From the NCBI RefSeq assembly GCF_029714945.1, contig NZ_CP121634.1:4051001-4115000 (forward strand): 64,000 bases of DNA. Reading direction: 5' to 3'. Positions 1 to 10,289 of the stretch are shown piece after piece (position 1 is the first letter of the stretch; each line of letters starts with the position of its first letter). The notes under the pieces are model-generated. The model saw nothing but the letters and a program-made list of their open reading frames with translations. It was not told the DNA's origin and searched no databases. This DNA comes from Bradyrhizobium sp. CIAT3101. Lineage in GTDB: Bacteria > Pseudomonadota > Alphaproteobacteria > Rhizobiales > Xanthobacteraceae. The position numbers and the translations under genes were made by a program.

Positions 1-2
1 CG

Positions 3-831
<829 letters not shown>

Positions 832-837
832 TTTTCA

Positions 838-889
838 GAGCGTTTTCGAGCGAAGTGGATACCGGTTCGCGTAAAGAAAACGCGTCAAA
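838..889 (+). repeat. 52-bp dispersed intergenic repeat, copy 1
   Basis: Begins gagcgttttcgagcgaag and ends gaaaacgcgtcaaa, with an imperfect internal palindrome (cgttttc at 841-847 against gaaaacg at 876-882). A copy in the opposite orientation lies at 15531-15582 and differs at only two central bases. It sits between gatC and the next small gene, just past the gatC stop. Likely a genome-wide short palindromic element; function unknown. Confidence 0.85.
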
Positions 890-914
890 CTAAAGAGTCT
901 CAGGACGCTGTCCG

Positions 915-1123
915 ATGTGCATGCTTTGCGACGATGAGAAGGCCTATCAGGCCTACATGAACTACCTCGACAAGATGGAGCGGCAGGGCAAGGCCGCCGA
1001 CCCCAATGTCGCCGTCAATGCCGTGCTCGACGAGCTTCAGGCCGCCGCGAATGCCGCTGCCAAGAACGACGATCCGGCCACCGACAAGACCCTGTCTCCG
1101 TTCTTCTGCAGCCCGATCAATAA

Positions 1124-1127
<4 letters not shown>
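915..1127 (+). CDS. Small conserved-type protein of unknown function, gat operon
   Basis: A 70-residue soluble, mostly helical protein that I do not recognise by name. It opens with the closely spaced pair 'MCMLC' (Cys2, Cys5), has an alanine-rich helix in the middle and a third cysteine near the end in 'FFCSPINK'. Its stop codon overlaps the gatA start by four bases (ATGA at 1124-1127), which indicates translational coupling and supports it being a real gene. The cysteine spacing could bind a metal, but this is inference only. Nothing in the sequence ties it directly to tRNA amidation beyond position. Confidence 0.75.
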
Positions 1128-2595
<1,468 letters not shown>

Positions 2596-2599
<4 letters not shown>

Positions 2600-2892
2600 A
2601 TGTCGCTGATTTCATCGCGAGCCTCGGCGGCGCGGCGCCCGCGCCTGGCCTGAGCGCGCCGCTCGCCGGTCTCTGGTGGGCGGCGAAGGGCGATTGGGAC
2701 GAGGCGCACAAGATCGTCCAGGACGACAATGGCCGCGACGCCGCCTGGGTGCACGCATACTTGCACCGCGTCGAAGGCGATCTCGGCAATGCCGGCTATT
2801 GGTACCGCCAGGCCGGCCAGCCTGCGGCAAAGGATTCATTGGAAGCGGAGTGGGAGCGGATCGCTGCCACGCTGCTCGGGAGCAAGACATGA
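2596..2892 (+). CDS. Small TPR-like protein of unknown function between gatA and gatB
   Basis: A 98-residue protein read from a GTG at 2596 that overlaps the end of gatA; in-frame GTGs at 2590 and 2593 are equally possible. The stop overlaps the gatB start (ATGA, 2889-2892). It has a helix pair '[17 protein letters not shown]' and '[19 protein letters not shown]' that reads like one degenerate tetratricopeptide hairpin, with conserved-looking tryptophans. I know no specific function; position suggests an accessory role alongside tRNA amidation, which is inference. Confidence 0.75.
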
Positions 2893-4367
2893 GCACGGCC
2901 ACGCACAAGCTTCTGAAGGGCTCGACCGGCGACTGGGAGATGGTCATCGGCATGGAGATCCATGCCCAGGTGACGTCGAACTCGAAGCTGTTCTCGGGCG
3001 CATCGACGGCGTTCGGCGGAGAGCCGAACAGCCACGTGTCGCTGGTCGATGCCGCGATGCCGGGCATGCTGCCCGTGATCAACGAGGAATGCGTCAGGCA
3101 GGCTGTCCGGACCGGGCTTGGCCTCAACGCAAGGATCAACCTGCGTTCGGTGTTCGACCGGAAAAACTATTTCTATCCGGACCTGCCGCAGGGCTACCAG
3201 ATCAGCCAGTACAAATCGCCCGTGGTGGGCGAGGGCGAAGTGGTCGTCGAGCTCGACGGTGGGCGCAGTGTCTCCATCGGCATCGAGCGGCTGCATCTGG
3301 AGCAGGATGCCGGCAAGCTGCTGCACGACCGGTCGCCGACGATGTCGAATGTCGACCTCAACCGCTCCGGTGTGGCGCTGATGGAGATCGTATCAAAACC
3401 GGACATCCGCGACGCCGAGCAGGCCAAGGCCTACGTGACCAAGCTGCGCTCGATCCTGCGCTATCTCGGCACCTGCGATGGCGACATGGAGAAGGGGTCC
3501 TTGCGCGCCGACGTCAACGTCTCCGTGCGCAAGCCGGGCGCGCCGCTCGGCACCCGCTGCGAGATCAAGAACATGAACTCGATCACCTTCATCGGCCAGG
3601 CGATCGAGTACGAAGCGCGCCGCCAGATCGAGATCCTCGAGGATGGCGGCCAGATCGACCAGGAGACGCGGCTCTACGACCCCAACAAGGGCGAGACGCG
3701 CTCGATGCGCTCGAAGGAAGAGGCGCACGACTACCGCTACTTCCCCGATCCGGATTTGCTGCCGCTGGAATTCTCGCAAGACTTCGTCGACGAGCTGAAG
3801 GCGAAGCTGCCGGAGCTGCCGGATCAGAAGAAGACGCGCTTCGTCGCCGACTTCGGCCTGTCGGCCTATGACGCGAGCGTGCTGGTCGCCGAGCGCGAGA
3901 GCGCGGTGTTCTACGAAACGGTGCTCGACAGGCTCGCCAACCGCGCCCGCGACGGCAAGATGGCGGCGAACTGGGTGATCAACGAGCTGTTCGGTCGTCT
4001 CAATAAGGAAGGCCGGGATATTACGGGCTCCCCTGTTACCTCCGAGCAGCTCGCTGCAATCGTCGACCTGATCGGCGAGGGCACGATCAGCGGCAAGATC
4101 GCCAAGGATCTGTTCGAGATCGTCTGGCAGGAGGGCGGCGATCCCCGTGCGCTGGTCGAAAGCCGCGGCATGAAGCAGGTCACGGATCTTTCGGCGATCG
4201 AAAAGGTTGTCGACGACATCATCGCGGCCAATCCCGACAAGGCCGCGCAGGTGAAGGACAAGCCGCAGTCGCTCGGCTGGTTCGTCGGCCAGGTGATGAA
4301 GTCATCCGGCGGCAAGGCGAACCCGCAGGCGGTCAACGAGCTGCTCAAGTCCAAGCTCGGCGTCTGA
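2889..4367 (+). CDS. gatB: Asp-tRNA(Asn)/Glu-tRNA(Gln) amidotransferase subunit B
   Basis: A 492-residue subunit that binds and phosphorylates the misacylated tRNA and performs the transamidation. The start at 2889 gives the usual N-terminus leading into '[20 protein letters not shown]', the GatB/GatE signature. '[15 protein letters not shown]' and '[15 protein letters not shown]' follow in the catalytic domain, and the C-terminal third is the YqeY-like tRNA-binding tail ending '[15 protein letters not shown]'. Complete and of normal length. It is last in the coupled gat cluster and is followed by a strong hairpin. Confidence 0.98.
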   Translation: MSTATHKLLKGSTGDWEMVIGMEIHAQVTSNSKLFSGASTAFGGEPNSHVSLVDAAMPGMLPVINEECVRQAVRTGLGLNARINLRSVFDRKNYFYPDLPQGYQISQYKSPVVGEGEVVVELDGGRSVSIGIERLHLEQDAGKLLHDRSPTMSNVDLNRSGVALMEIVSKPDIRDAEQAKAYVTKLRSILRYLGTCDGDMEKGSLRADVNVSVRKPGAPLGTRCEIKNMNSITFIGQAIEYEARRQIEILEDGGQIDQETRLYDPNKGETRSMRSKEEAHDYRYFPDPDLLPLEFSQDFVDELKAKLPELPDQKKTRFVADFGLSAYDASVLVAERESAVFYETVLDRLANRARDGKMAANWVINELFGRLNKEGRDITGSPVTSEQLAAIVDLIGEGTISGKIAKDLFEIVWQEGGDPRALVESRGMKQVTDLSAIEKVVDDIIAANPDKAAQVKDKPQSLGWFVGQVMKSSGGKANPQAVNELLKSKLGV

Positions 4368-4385
4368 CGTCACGCGTTCGGACGA

Positions 4386-4406
4386 GACGGCGAGACGCTC
4401 GCCGTC
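4386..4406 (+). terminator. Hairpin after gatB
   Basis: A perfect 9-bp stem, gacggcgag against ctcgccgtc, with a three-base loop, 18 bases after the gatB stop. No run of T follows, so it may stop transcription weakly, act with Rho, or protect the mRNA end. Confidence 0.5.
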
Positions 4407-4862
4407 ACCTCGCGCGACGTCGAGACGAGACGCGCGCGCGCATCGCAGATGGCAAACTTCACCCCGCTGAGGTCACGATGCAGTTGCGAATCGCGGGGGC
4501 GCGATTCGCACAAAGCGGCGACTTACACGCGCTCCGATGAGCGCTTCCGCCGTTAAGCATGAAAATAATTTCGTTGCCAAAATTCGCGACTCAGAGTCCG
4601 CGACTCGCCTCCGCGAGGCGCTCGCGCGCATTGCAGCGTACGTCATCACGTTGATCGCGCGTGATGTGCGCGCGCAGAATAATACTTGCTGCATAGGATA
4701 TTCTTGCAATCGCGGCTGTTGCCGACGTCGATGTTGCGAGAAGCATTTGCAACTGCAGACGCGTGTCTCTGCGCGTCGGCAAATCAAGCGCGGCTGGCGC
4801 ACGCGCGCTGCGTCGTCAACACTTCCTTAAGTGAGAAGATGTTTTTTTCGTCGTGTTGGTGT

Positions 4863-4894
4863 ATTCGGGGTGAGTGCACATTCGATCCCCGAAT
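4863..4894. promoter_or_regulatory. 8-bp inverted repeat upstream of lysine-rich gene
   Basis: attcgggg (4863-4870) and ccccgaat (4887-4894) form a perfect inverted repeat with a 16-base spacer, 41 bases before the start codon at 4936. It could be an operator or a leader hairpin. There is no independent evidence for a binding protein. Confidence 0.35.
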
Positions 4895-4935
4895 GCGCGC
4901 AGCGATTAAAGCCATCTCACACATCGGAGGGCAAC

Positions 4936-5028
4936 ATGGCCAAGAAAGCGAAGAAGGCGAAGAAGGCGAAGAGCGCAGTGAAGAAGACTGCGAAGAAGAC
5001 CCGCAAGGTCGCGAAGAAGAAGAAGTAA
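4936..5028 (+). CDS. 30-residue lysine-rich histone-H1-like peptide
   Basis: A very small basic protein, 16 lysines and one arginine among 30 residues, built from repeated 'KKAK' and 'KKTxKK' units and ending in four lysines. A clear ribosome binding site, ggaggg at 4926-4931, lies five bases before the ATG. An in-frame upstream start at 4831 would add 35 unrelated residues and lacks such a site. The composition matches the tails of bacterial H1-like (HC1/AlgP-type) proteins, so nucleic-acid binding and nucleoid association are likely but inferred. It stands alone between the gat cluster and a decayed transposase and is followed by a hairpin. Confidence 0.75.
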   Translation: MAKKAKKAKKAKSAVKKTAKKTRKVAKKKK

Positions 5029-5044
5029 CTTCGCTTCTGAAGTT

Positions 5045-5063
5045 GCCGGCTCTCGCAGCCGGC
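5045..5063 (+). terminator. Hairpin after lysine-rich gene
   Basis: A perfect 7-bp stem gccggct/agccggc with a five-base loop, 16 bases after the stop codon. No T tract follows; it may be a weak or Rho-assisted terminator. Confidence 0.45.
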
Positions 5064-5795
5064 ACGTCATCAGCGCCTCCTAGAGGTTCTGGTCGACGAT
5101 AGAGGGTGTCGGCGAGACATCAGGTCAACGGTCGGATCGTCAGCTTTCACGGGCTCGCTCGTCAAAGCCCGGTCCGGCAGAAGAAACAAGTTTTCTTCGT
5201 TCAGTGCGGCTCCCTGAACAAGGGCTCCGCAATTCCACAGACGGCCCTTGGGCTTATTTGGAATTTGGCCCTGACGTGTTCGCCGACGCCCTCGTTCCCT
5301 GAGGCCGGGGTATTGCCGGCATTCCCTTTTCCTACATTGCTGATCTGACAATGACGCTAAGCGTCAGCCAGGATCCACGGTCAGCGGGACAGACCTGATT
5401 TGGTGGTGGAGATTAGGCTTCGCCTTCAGCGTCTGCAGGGGCGATCCATGTCGGGGCTGGACCATCCCCGCACCAACCCCATTCGCTCAAGACCTCAATC
5501 AAGTCAGCGCAAGAACACTCATATCCCTCTCTTCCAGGGCCAAAGGAAGAGAACGTGTAGCCGGCTCACGCATTTGGCCGATGTACGGTCGAATGGATTC
5601 GTAACTCGTGCAAACCGCTGTACCGCGCGGCGCTCCAAAATCCCTCACGAGCATATCGACCGAGATAGCTGAACCGCCTTCAAGTTCCAGAATCAGAGGG
5701 CCGGAAACCGAAACGCCTGGCGCCTCAGCTGCCTTTGACCAGCTGTCTGCGTGGGTCCACATCAAACTCTCCGGAGATCGAACCGCTCCTTCCAT
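5064..5795. other. Gene-free scar next to IS66 remnant
   Basis: No plus-strand gene is supported. On the minus strand a frame continues from the transposase remnant down to 5499 and includes 'ISVDMLVRDFGAPRGTAV', which I do not recognise; it may be a fragment of another dead gene joined at the edge of the insertion. A short palindrome, tgacgct-a-agcgtca, lies at 5352-5366. Confidence 0.4.
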
Positions 5796-6209
5796 CGGGT
5801 CGAGCCCGTTGAGCTTCGCCGTCTCCAGCACGGTGTACAGGACGGCCGTCCGATCGCCATCGCCCTCGGAGCCAGGAGCAGGAAATTCTTTCTGGTGAGC
5901 GCGATCCCGCGCAGGGACCGTTCGGCCAAATTGTTGTCGATGCTGACGTGCCCGCCGGCGACGTGGAGGATGAGCGAATCCCAACGCGTCACCGCATATC
6001 CAATCGCCTTGTAGAGCGCGGTCTTCGAGGAAAGCGGCCGCTGCTGCACCTCGAACCATTCTTGAGATCGGCGAGGATCGGGGCGGCGTGTTCCAGGCGA
6101 GCTGCCACACGCCGTTAGCCGCCATGCCGGTGATGGCGGCCTTTACGTCATGGAGCTGACCGATCCGGCGCAGCGCCTCATAGTCCTTGTAGGCGTCCGC
6201 TTGGATCAC
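5796..6209 (-). pseudogene. IS66-family transposase (TnpC) remnant
   Basis: Minus-strand translation gives pieces of the C-terminal part of an IS66 TnpC transposase spread over different frames: 'VIQADAYKDYEAL' in one frame, then 'ALYKAIGYAVTRW', 'SIDNNLAERSLRGIALTRKN' in a second frame, then 'AVLYTVLETAKLNGLDP' back in the first. These match the catalytic-core end of the family (the 'DNNxAER' block and the 'ETxKLNGxxP' block). The N-terminal two thirds and the usual tail after 'LNGLDP' are absent, and at least two frameshifts break the rest, so it is dead. No accessory tnpA/tnpB genes or clear terminal repeats remain. Confidence 0.8.
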
Positions 6210-6603
6210 CCCGCCTGCGTGGGGAACGACAGGCGGCTGCGGTCACGCCAGCGCCGCCGCTCCCACAAATTGTAACCACAGGGCACGCGCCACTGCGCGC
6301 GATGGTTATCGATGTCCAAAAATCCCACGGTAAACCAAATCTGACGAATCGCAGAAGTGCCTGCAAATCAGGGACTTCTTGAATTCCCTGCGCGCGCGGC
6401 AGGCGCTTCCGTTTACGTCTGCTTCATCGCGATACTTAAACTGCCATTCAAATTTGCCCGCCATCATCGCCTCCAACAAGCCGGCAAACGGCATTGGGGA
6501 AGAGTTGAACAGCGCACGATCCCAGAAGGGGTCAGGCAAATCAGAGTTGGACGGGAGCCGCGCTCGGGGGAACGAGGCGGCATAAGAAAAAAGGGGATGC
6601 GTT
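6210..6603. other. Gene-free flank of IS66 remnant
   Basis: Minus-strand frames are open in short stretches, for example 6306-6539 with 'FNSSPMPFAGLLEAMMAGK' and another reading 'YNLWERRRWRDRSR' just before the transposase fragment. They look like debris of a disrupted gene, but I cannot name it. Purine-rich sequence before 6604 serves the next gene. Confidence 0.35.
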
Positions 6604-6870
6604 ATGTTTCAGGGTACTTTCGATCTCGATGCGGCAACGCCGATCGATGCAAGCGCGCTGTCGGACGTTCTGTTCGAGCGTGGGATCTATTGGGCGAGCG
6701 GCCGCTCGGGCCTGGTCGACCTCGTCGCCGCGCACAAATGGTTCAACCTCGCTGCGCTGAAGGGCCGCAAGGACGCCGTCGCGCTGCGCCAGGAAGTGGC
6801 CGGCCAGATGTCGGAGTCCGAGATCTCGGCCGCGCAGCGTGACGCGAGGGCGTGGGTGTCCGCGCACTGA
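6604..6870 (+). CDS. Small Sel1-like repeat protein
   Basis: An 88-residue protein with one Sel1-type helical repeat, 'FERGIYWASG' followed by 'DLVAAHKWFNLAALKGRKDA', a pattern that normally packs alpha-alpha hairpins for protein contacts. The C-terminus 'QMSESEISAAQRDARAW' is also typical of the ends of such proteins. A purine-rich stretch (aagaaaaaaggggatg) precedes the ATG. It stands alone, shortly after the transposase debris. Partner and role are unknown. Confidence 0.7.
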   Translation: MFQGTFDLDAATPIDASALSDVLFERGIYWASGRSGLVDLVAAHKWFNLAALKGRKDAVALRQEVAGQMSESEISAAQRDARAWVSAH

Positions 6871-6977
6871 GCGGGCACTGGCGCCAATCTAATCGCGCAA
6901 CTGGCCCGTGTTTTCATGGGTCGACGCGATTGCGCTGGATCAAGCCAATGAGTCGCGCCGCCGCCTAGACCCGCGGC

Positions 6978-7187
6978 ATGAGCGACATCGACAAGCATGA
7001 CGAATGGCTGCCGATTCAGATCGCGCCCGACGATTGCGATCTGGAACTCGGACGGCCGCACAAGACCGGCATTCTTCCGCTGACCTTTCCGTGTCGGCGC
7101 AGGGCCGGCGTCTGGTTCAATGTCTGGGCCGGCGAGGCGGTGCTGATATCACCCTCGCATTGGCGGATCTGGCGATCCGGCGTCTAG
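6978..7187 (+). CDS. Small protein of unknown function
   Basis: A 69-residue protein with many tryptophans in its second half ('VWFNVWAGEAVLISPSHWRIW') and an acidic beginning. It has no signal peptide or membrane segment and no motif I recognise. Codon use and a clean stop support it being real, but a chance frame cannot be excluded. It lies between the Sel1-like gene and tRNA-Ser. Confidence 0.55.
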   Translation: MSDIDKHDEWLPIQIAPDDCDLELGRPHKTGILPLTFPCRRRAGVWFNVWAGEAVLISPSHWRIWRSGV

Positions 7188-7312
7188 GCGCGGGCACACA
7201 TATATAAGGAGCGCGCGAATCGGGCTGGGCTCGGCTGCGCGAATCCTTGCGCCAGGCTGTCGCAGCCGGTGCGACGATCGCTTTCAGATGAATGGATCTG
7301 GATTCTGCTGGG

Positions 7313-7405
7313 TGGCGGAGAGGGAGGGATTCGAACCCTCGATACAGCTTGAGACCGTATGACGCTTTAGCAAAGCGTTGCCTTCAGCCACTCGGCCACC
7401 TCTCC
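7313..7405 (-). tRNA. tRNA-Ser (anticodon GCT)
   Basis: Minus-strand sequence folds as a class II tRNA: acceptor stem ggagagg/cctctcc, D-arm starting tggccgagtggc, anticodon loop tttGCTaa within the cgctttgctaaagcg hairpin, a long serine-type variable arm, T-arm ggttcgaatcc and an encoded CCA. Length 93 including CCA. It decodes AGC and AGU. I see no integrated element next to it. Confidence 0.95.
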
Positions 7406-8278
7406 GGTGCGAGCCTTATGCATCTAATTGCTTGGGCCGGTCAATTTCGAAGCGTGTGTTTTTGCTCGAATTCCCAACGATTTCCGCAGCGCTGCGCGCC
7501 GATAACGATGGTTTGCTTTCCGGTCGAGACACTTCACGCCGGAAGAGCGGGTGCAGGACCAAAGCGTTGAGCAGGGGTGACAGAGACAGCGTCGGCGGGC
7601 GACGCCGCGTCTGCGCCATCAAGCAATTGAATTCACTCGAAGTTTCCTGCGGCGGCCGGCTCTGCGAGGCAAGTGGCCGGCTCGCCGCGCCGTTCGCCAC
7701 TTATATAAGGCATCGACGGCGAACCTTTGGTCTTCGCCAGCGGGGAGGCCGGCCCGATTCCCCAATCGGCCAAGTGACTTCAGCACCATAAAGGGGGCTG
7801 AACTGCCGGGGATCACCGAGAGTTACGGCGCGTTACACATCCCCTGAGTCTGCGTCCCGATTCCACGATTCGCGCGCGTCAGAGCCGCCTCTGTGTGTAA
7901 GCCGACGCGCGCGTCCTCGGATCGGGAATTTCGGCGGCAAATGGAACCGCTCAAAAAAATATAGTAAAAACAATATGTTGCAGGCGCCTTCCGATCACAT
8001 CTGCGTGTTATTTGTGCAACACCCATCGGAAAACACACGTCGTAGGGCCGTTTCGGAGCGTTCTCTTGTTGTGTGTGCAAGGACGTTCGGTAATTGTGAT
8101 CGGGCGACGGAGGGGGGCATCCCAAGGTCGTCCCGTTTAGGTCTTTCGCTTAAGTCCCTCGCGTTCATGCGGGTGTGTCCGAAGACGCGAAGGTGACCAA
8201 GGCGGGGATTTAAAGGGGGTTGGGGAATTGGCCATTCGGGTCAGTGACCTTCCCTGAAGAGCAACTTGGAGGTTTAAC
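7406..8278. other. Long spacer upstream of porin
   Basis: About 870 bases without a supported gene. The last 300 bases are less GC-rich (for example the atagtaaaaacaatatgttg stretch near 7960) and probably contain the porin promoter and a long untranslated leader. A strong ribosome binding site, ggagg at 8268-8272, precedes the porin ATG. I cannot pick out promoter elements with confidence. Confidence 0.5.
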
Positions 8279-9829
8279 ATGAAGTTGGTTAAGAGCCTTT
8301 TGCTCGGCTCAGCGGCGGGTCTGATCGCCGTGGGCGGAGCACAGGCAGCCGATCTCCCCGTGAAGGCCAAGGCGGTCGAATACGTGAAGATCTGCTCCCT
8401 GTACGGTGCGGGTTTCTACTACATCCCGGGCACCGACACCTGCATCAAGCTGGGTGGTTACGTCCGTGCTGACATGGTTGCCGGTGGCGCCAACGACTAC
8501 GGCTTCAACAACAACCAGGCGACCGCGAACGGTGGTTCGAACAACCGTCTGACGAACTACTACTACACCCGCGCTCGTATGGACCTCAACGTCGATACCC
8601 GCACGGCGACTGAATACGGCGTTGTCCGTACCTACGCTGACATGATCTTCAGCTATGATACGAGCCAGGTCACCGGCAGCAGCCCGGCGACGTTCAACGG
8701 CACCAACCCCGGCCTCGGCCTCTACCATGCGTTCATCCAGTTCGCTGGGTTCACCATGGGCCGTACCGTCTCGATCTTCGACGCTCCGTGGAACAGCTAT
8801 CCGGCTGGCGGTCCCGACACCATTCCGGGCGGCTCCAACCACGTGACCGGTATCAACCAGTTCGCCTACACCGCGGACTTCGGTCAGGGCATCACCGGTT
8901 CGCTGGCGTTGGAAAGCCCCGACACCCAGTCCAACGGTGCGGGCAACCTGTGGAACGTCAACGGCTTCACGGCCTCCAGTGCTGTTAGCGGCGCTGGCGC
9001 GATCGTGACGACCTCGGCTGCTACGAACGCTGGCAACGCGCTGGTCCAGGGCCAGTACGGCGTCAACGCTTGGGGTGGCACGCGCTCGCCCGACATCGTC
9101 GGTGCTGTTCGTGTTGACCAGGCCTGGGGTCTTGCCCAGATTTCGGTCGCCGCGCATGACCTGCATCCCGGCTACTACGGCACCACCGAGCCGACCGGTC
9201 ATCCCTCCGACAAGTGGGGTTGGGCTGTCCAGGGTTCGTTGTCGATCAAGAACATCCCGACTGGTGCGGGTGACTCGATCAACTTGCAGGCCGTCTACAC
9301 CGATGGCGACACGCGCCAGAACTTCCAGGTTCTGTTCCCGCAGCAGTTCTCGATGTACAGCGGCTCGGGCGTCGGCGCCTATCAGAGCCTCGGTTTCGCG
9401 GGTCTTGCTGATGGCGTCTTCGGTGCCGGTACCGGTATCGATACCGTCAAGACCTGGGGCGTTCGTGGTGGCTACACCCACAACTGGAGCCCCTACTGGG
9501 CGAGCGCCATTTACGGTGGCTACGCTCAGCTGAAGTACGGTGATACGGGCAAGGCTCTGATCTGCGCCAACTTCGTTGCCGCTTACGGTGCCGCCACTGC
9601 AACCTGTAACCCCGACTTCAACTTCGGCGTTATCGGCGTCAACACCGTGTGGACCCCGGTCAAGAACCTGGCCTTCACGGCTGACCTGAGCTGGTCGCGC
9701 CTGGATCAGAAGTACTCGGGCACGATCGCGATCCCGGCCATCTCGGCCTTCGCGAAGCCGGCTGCGACGTACGAGCTGAAGGATCAGAACTCCCTGACCC
9801 TGCTGCTCCGCGCTCAGCGCACCTTCTAA
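8279..9829 (+). CDS. Outer membrane porin (Bradyrhizobium type)
   Basis: A 516-residue beta-barrel porin that lets small solutes through the outer membrane. The N-terminus 'MKLVKSLLLGSAAGLIAVGG' is a signal peptide cleaved after 'AQA', giving the mature start 'ADLPVKAKAVEYVKIC'. A cysteine pair ('KIC' and 'DTC') and 'KLGGYVRADM' mark the rhizobial porin family; the C-terminus ends in phenylalanine, as needed for barrel insertion. Codon use is strongly biased to preferred codons, and it has a long leader and a strong terminator, so high expression is likely. It is a monocistronic gene. Solute preference cannot be read from the sequence. Confidence 0.95.
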   Translation: MKLVKSLLLGSAAGLIAVGGAQAADLPVKAKAVEYVKICSLYGAGFYYIPGTDTCIKLGGYVRADMVAGGANDYGFNNNQATANGGSNNRLTNYYYTRARMDLNVDTRTATEYGVVRTYADMIFSYDTSQVTGSSPATFNGTNPGLGLYHAFIQFAGFTMGRTVSIFDAPWNSYPAGGPDTIPGGSNHVTGINQFAYTADFGQGITGSLALESPDTQSNGAGNLWNVNGFTASSAVSGAGAIVTTSAATNAGNALVQGQYGVNAWGGTRSPDIVGAVRVDQAWGLAQISVAAHDLHPGYYGTTEPTGHPSDKWGWAVQGSLSIKNIPTGAGDSINLQAVYTDGDTRQNFQVLFPQQFSMYSGSGVGAYQSLGFAGLADGVFGAGTGIDTVKTWGVRGGYTHNWSPYWASAIYGGYAQLKYGDTGKALICANFVAAYGAATATCNPDFNFGVIGVNTVWTPVKNLAFTADLSWSRLDQKYSGTIAIPAISAFAKPAATYELKDQNSLTLLLRAQRTF

Positions 9830-9852
9830 TATCGATCTAACGATCGGTAGAG

Positions 9853-9886
9853 AGCCCCCGGCGGGAAACCGCCGGGGGCTTTTTCT
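9853..9886 (+). terminator. Strong intrinsic terminator of porin gene
   Basis: A perfect 12-bp GC-rich stem (agcccccggcgg/ccgccgggggct) closed by a gaaa tetraloop and followed by ttttct, 23 bases after the porin stop. Confidence 0.95.
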
Positions 9887-10289
9887 GTTGGGCGATGTGG
9901 CGTGCCTGGGGCAGAGCCTGGTCCGACACTCGACTGTCGTCGAGCGAGTTTCGGAAGCCTGAAGGTCTATCCTTCAAGCGTGGTCCATCAACCGGCACCA
10001 TTGTGGGCTCGCGGCCTCAGTCAAGCGGGCGGGTTCAAACACCGAACAAGAGAGCCCAAGTCGAACGGCTCGACATGGCGGACACGAGCCGGCGGGCGGC
10101 GCCGGTCCGAGGATGAGAATCTCGAGATCGTTCTGGAGAGCTCGCAGGCCTGGAGGCTAAGGCGCGGCAAGAGTGCGGCGGCACGGGTCTTCACGCTCGT
10201 TGCTGCGAAGGCGACGATCGTTTCGGCCTGAGCGAGGCGCACGTCCGTTGTCGCGGGAGCAGCCTCTTACGCGCGAGAGAGAAGGCCGG
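9887..10289. other. Spacer between porin and slt
   Basis: About 400 bases between the porin terminator and the stop of the oppositely oriented transglycosylase gene. Several short frames are open by GC bias, none with a recognisable product or ribosome binding site. I see no gene here. Confidence 0.5.

Larger units (their letters stand above)
4368..4935. other. 568-base gene-free, hairpin-rich spacer
   Basis: I see no convincing protein gene here, although a plus-strand frame from 4537 stays open for 97 codons with an unusual, cysteine-rich end. Base composition is lower in GC than its surroundings between about 4550 and 4720. It contains several hairpins: tgcgaatcgc/gcgattcgca at 4485-4510, cgcctc/gaggcg near 4610-4625, and catcacg/cgtgatg near 4645-4670. 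The stretch could hold a small RNA or a long leader for the lysine-rich gene that follows. Confidence 0.4.

Noticed and set aside
4537..4830. 97-codon plus-strand frame in the gene-free spacer
   Set aside because: No ribosome site and a random-looking end with clustered cysteines and arginines; kept only as a possibility in the spacer entry.
7313..7405. Island insertion at tRNA-Ser
   Set aside because: No integrase or tRNA-end duplication nearby; neighbours are core-type genes.
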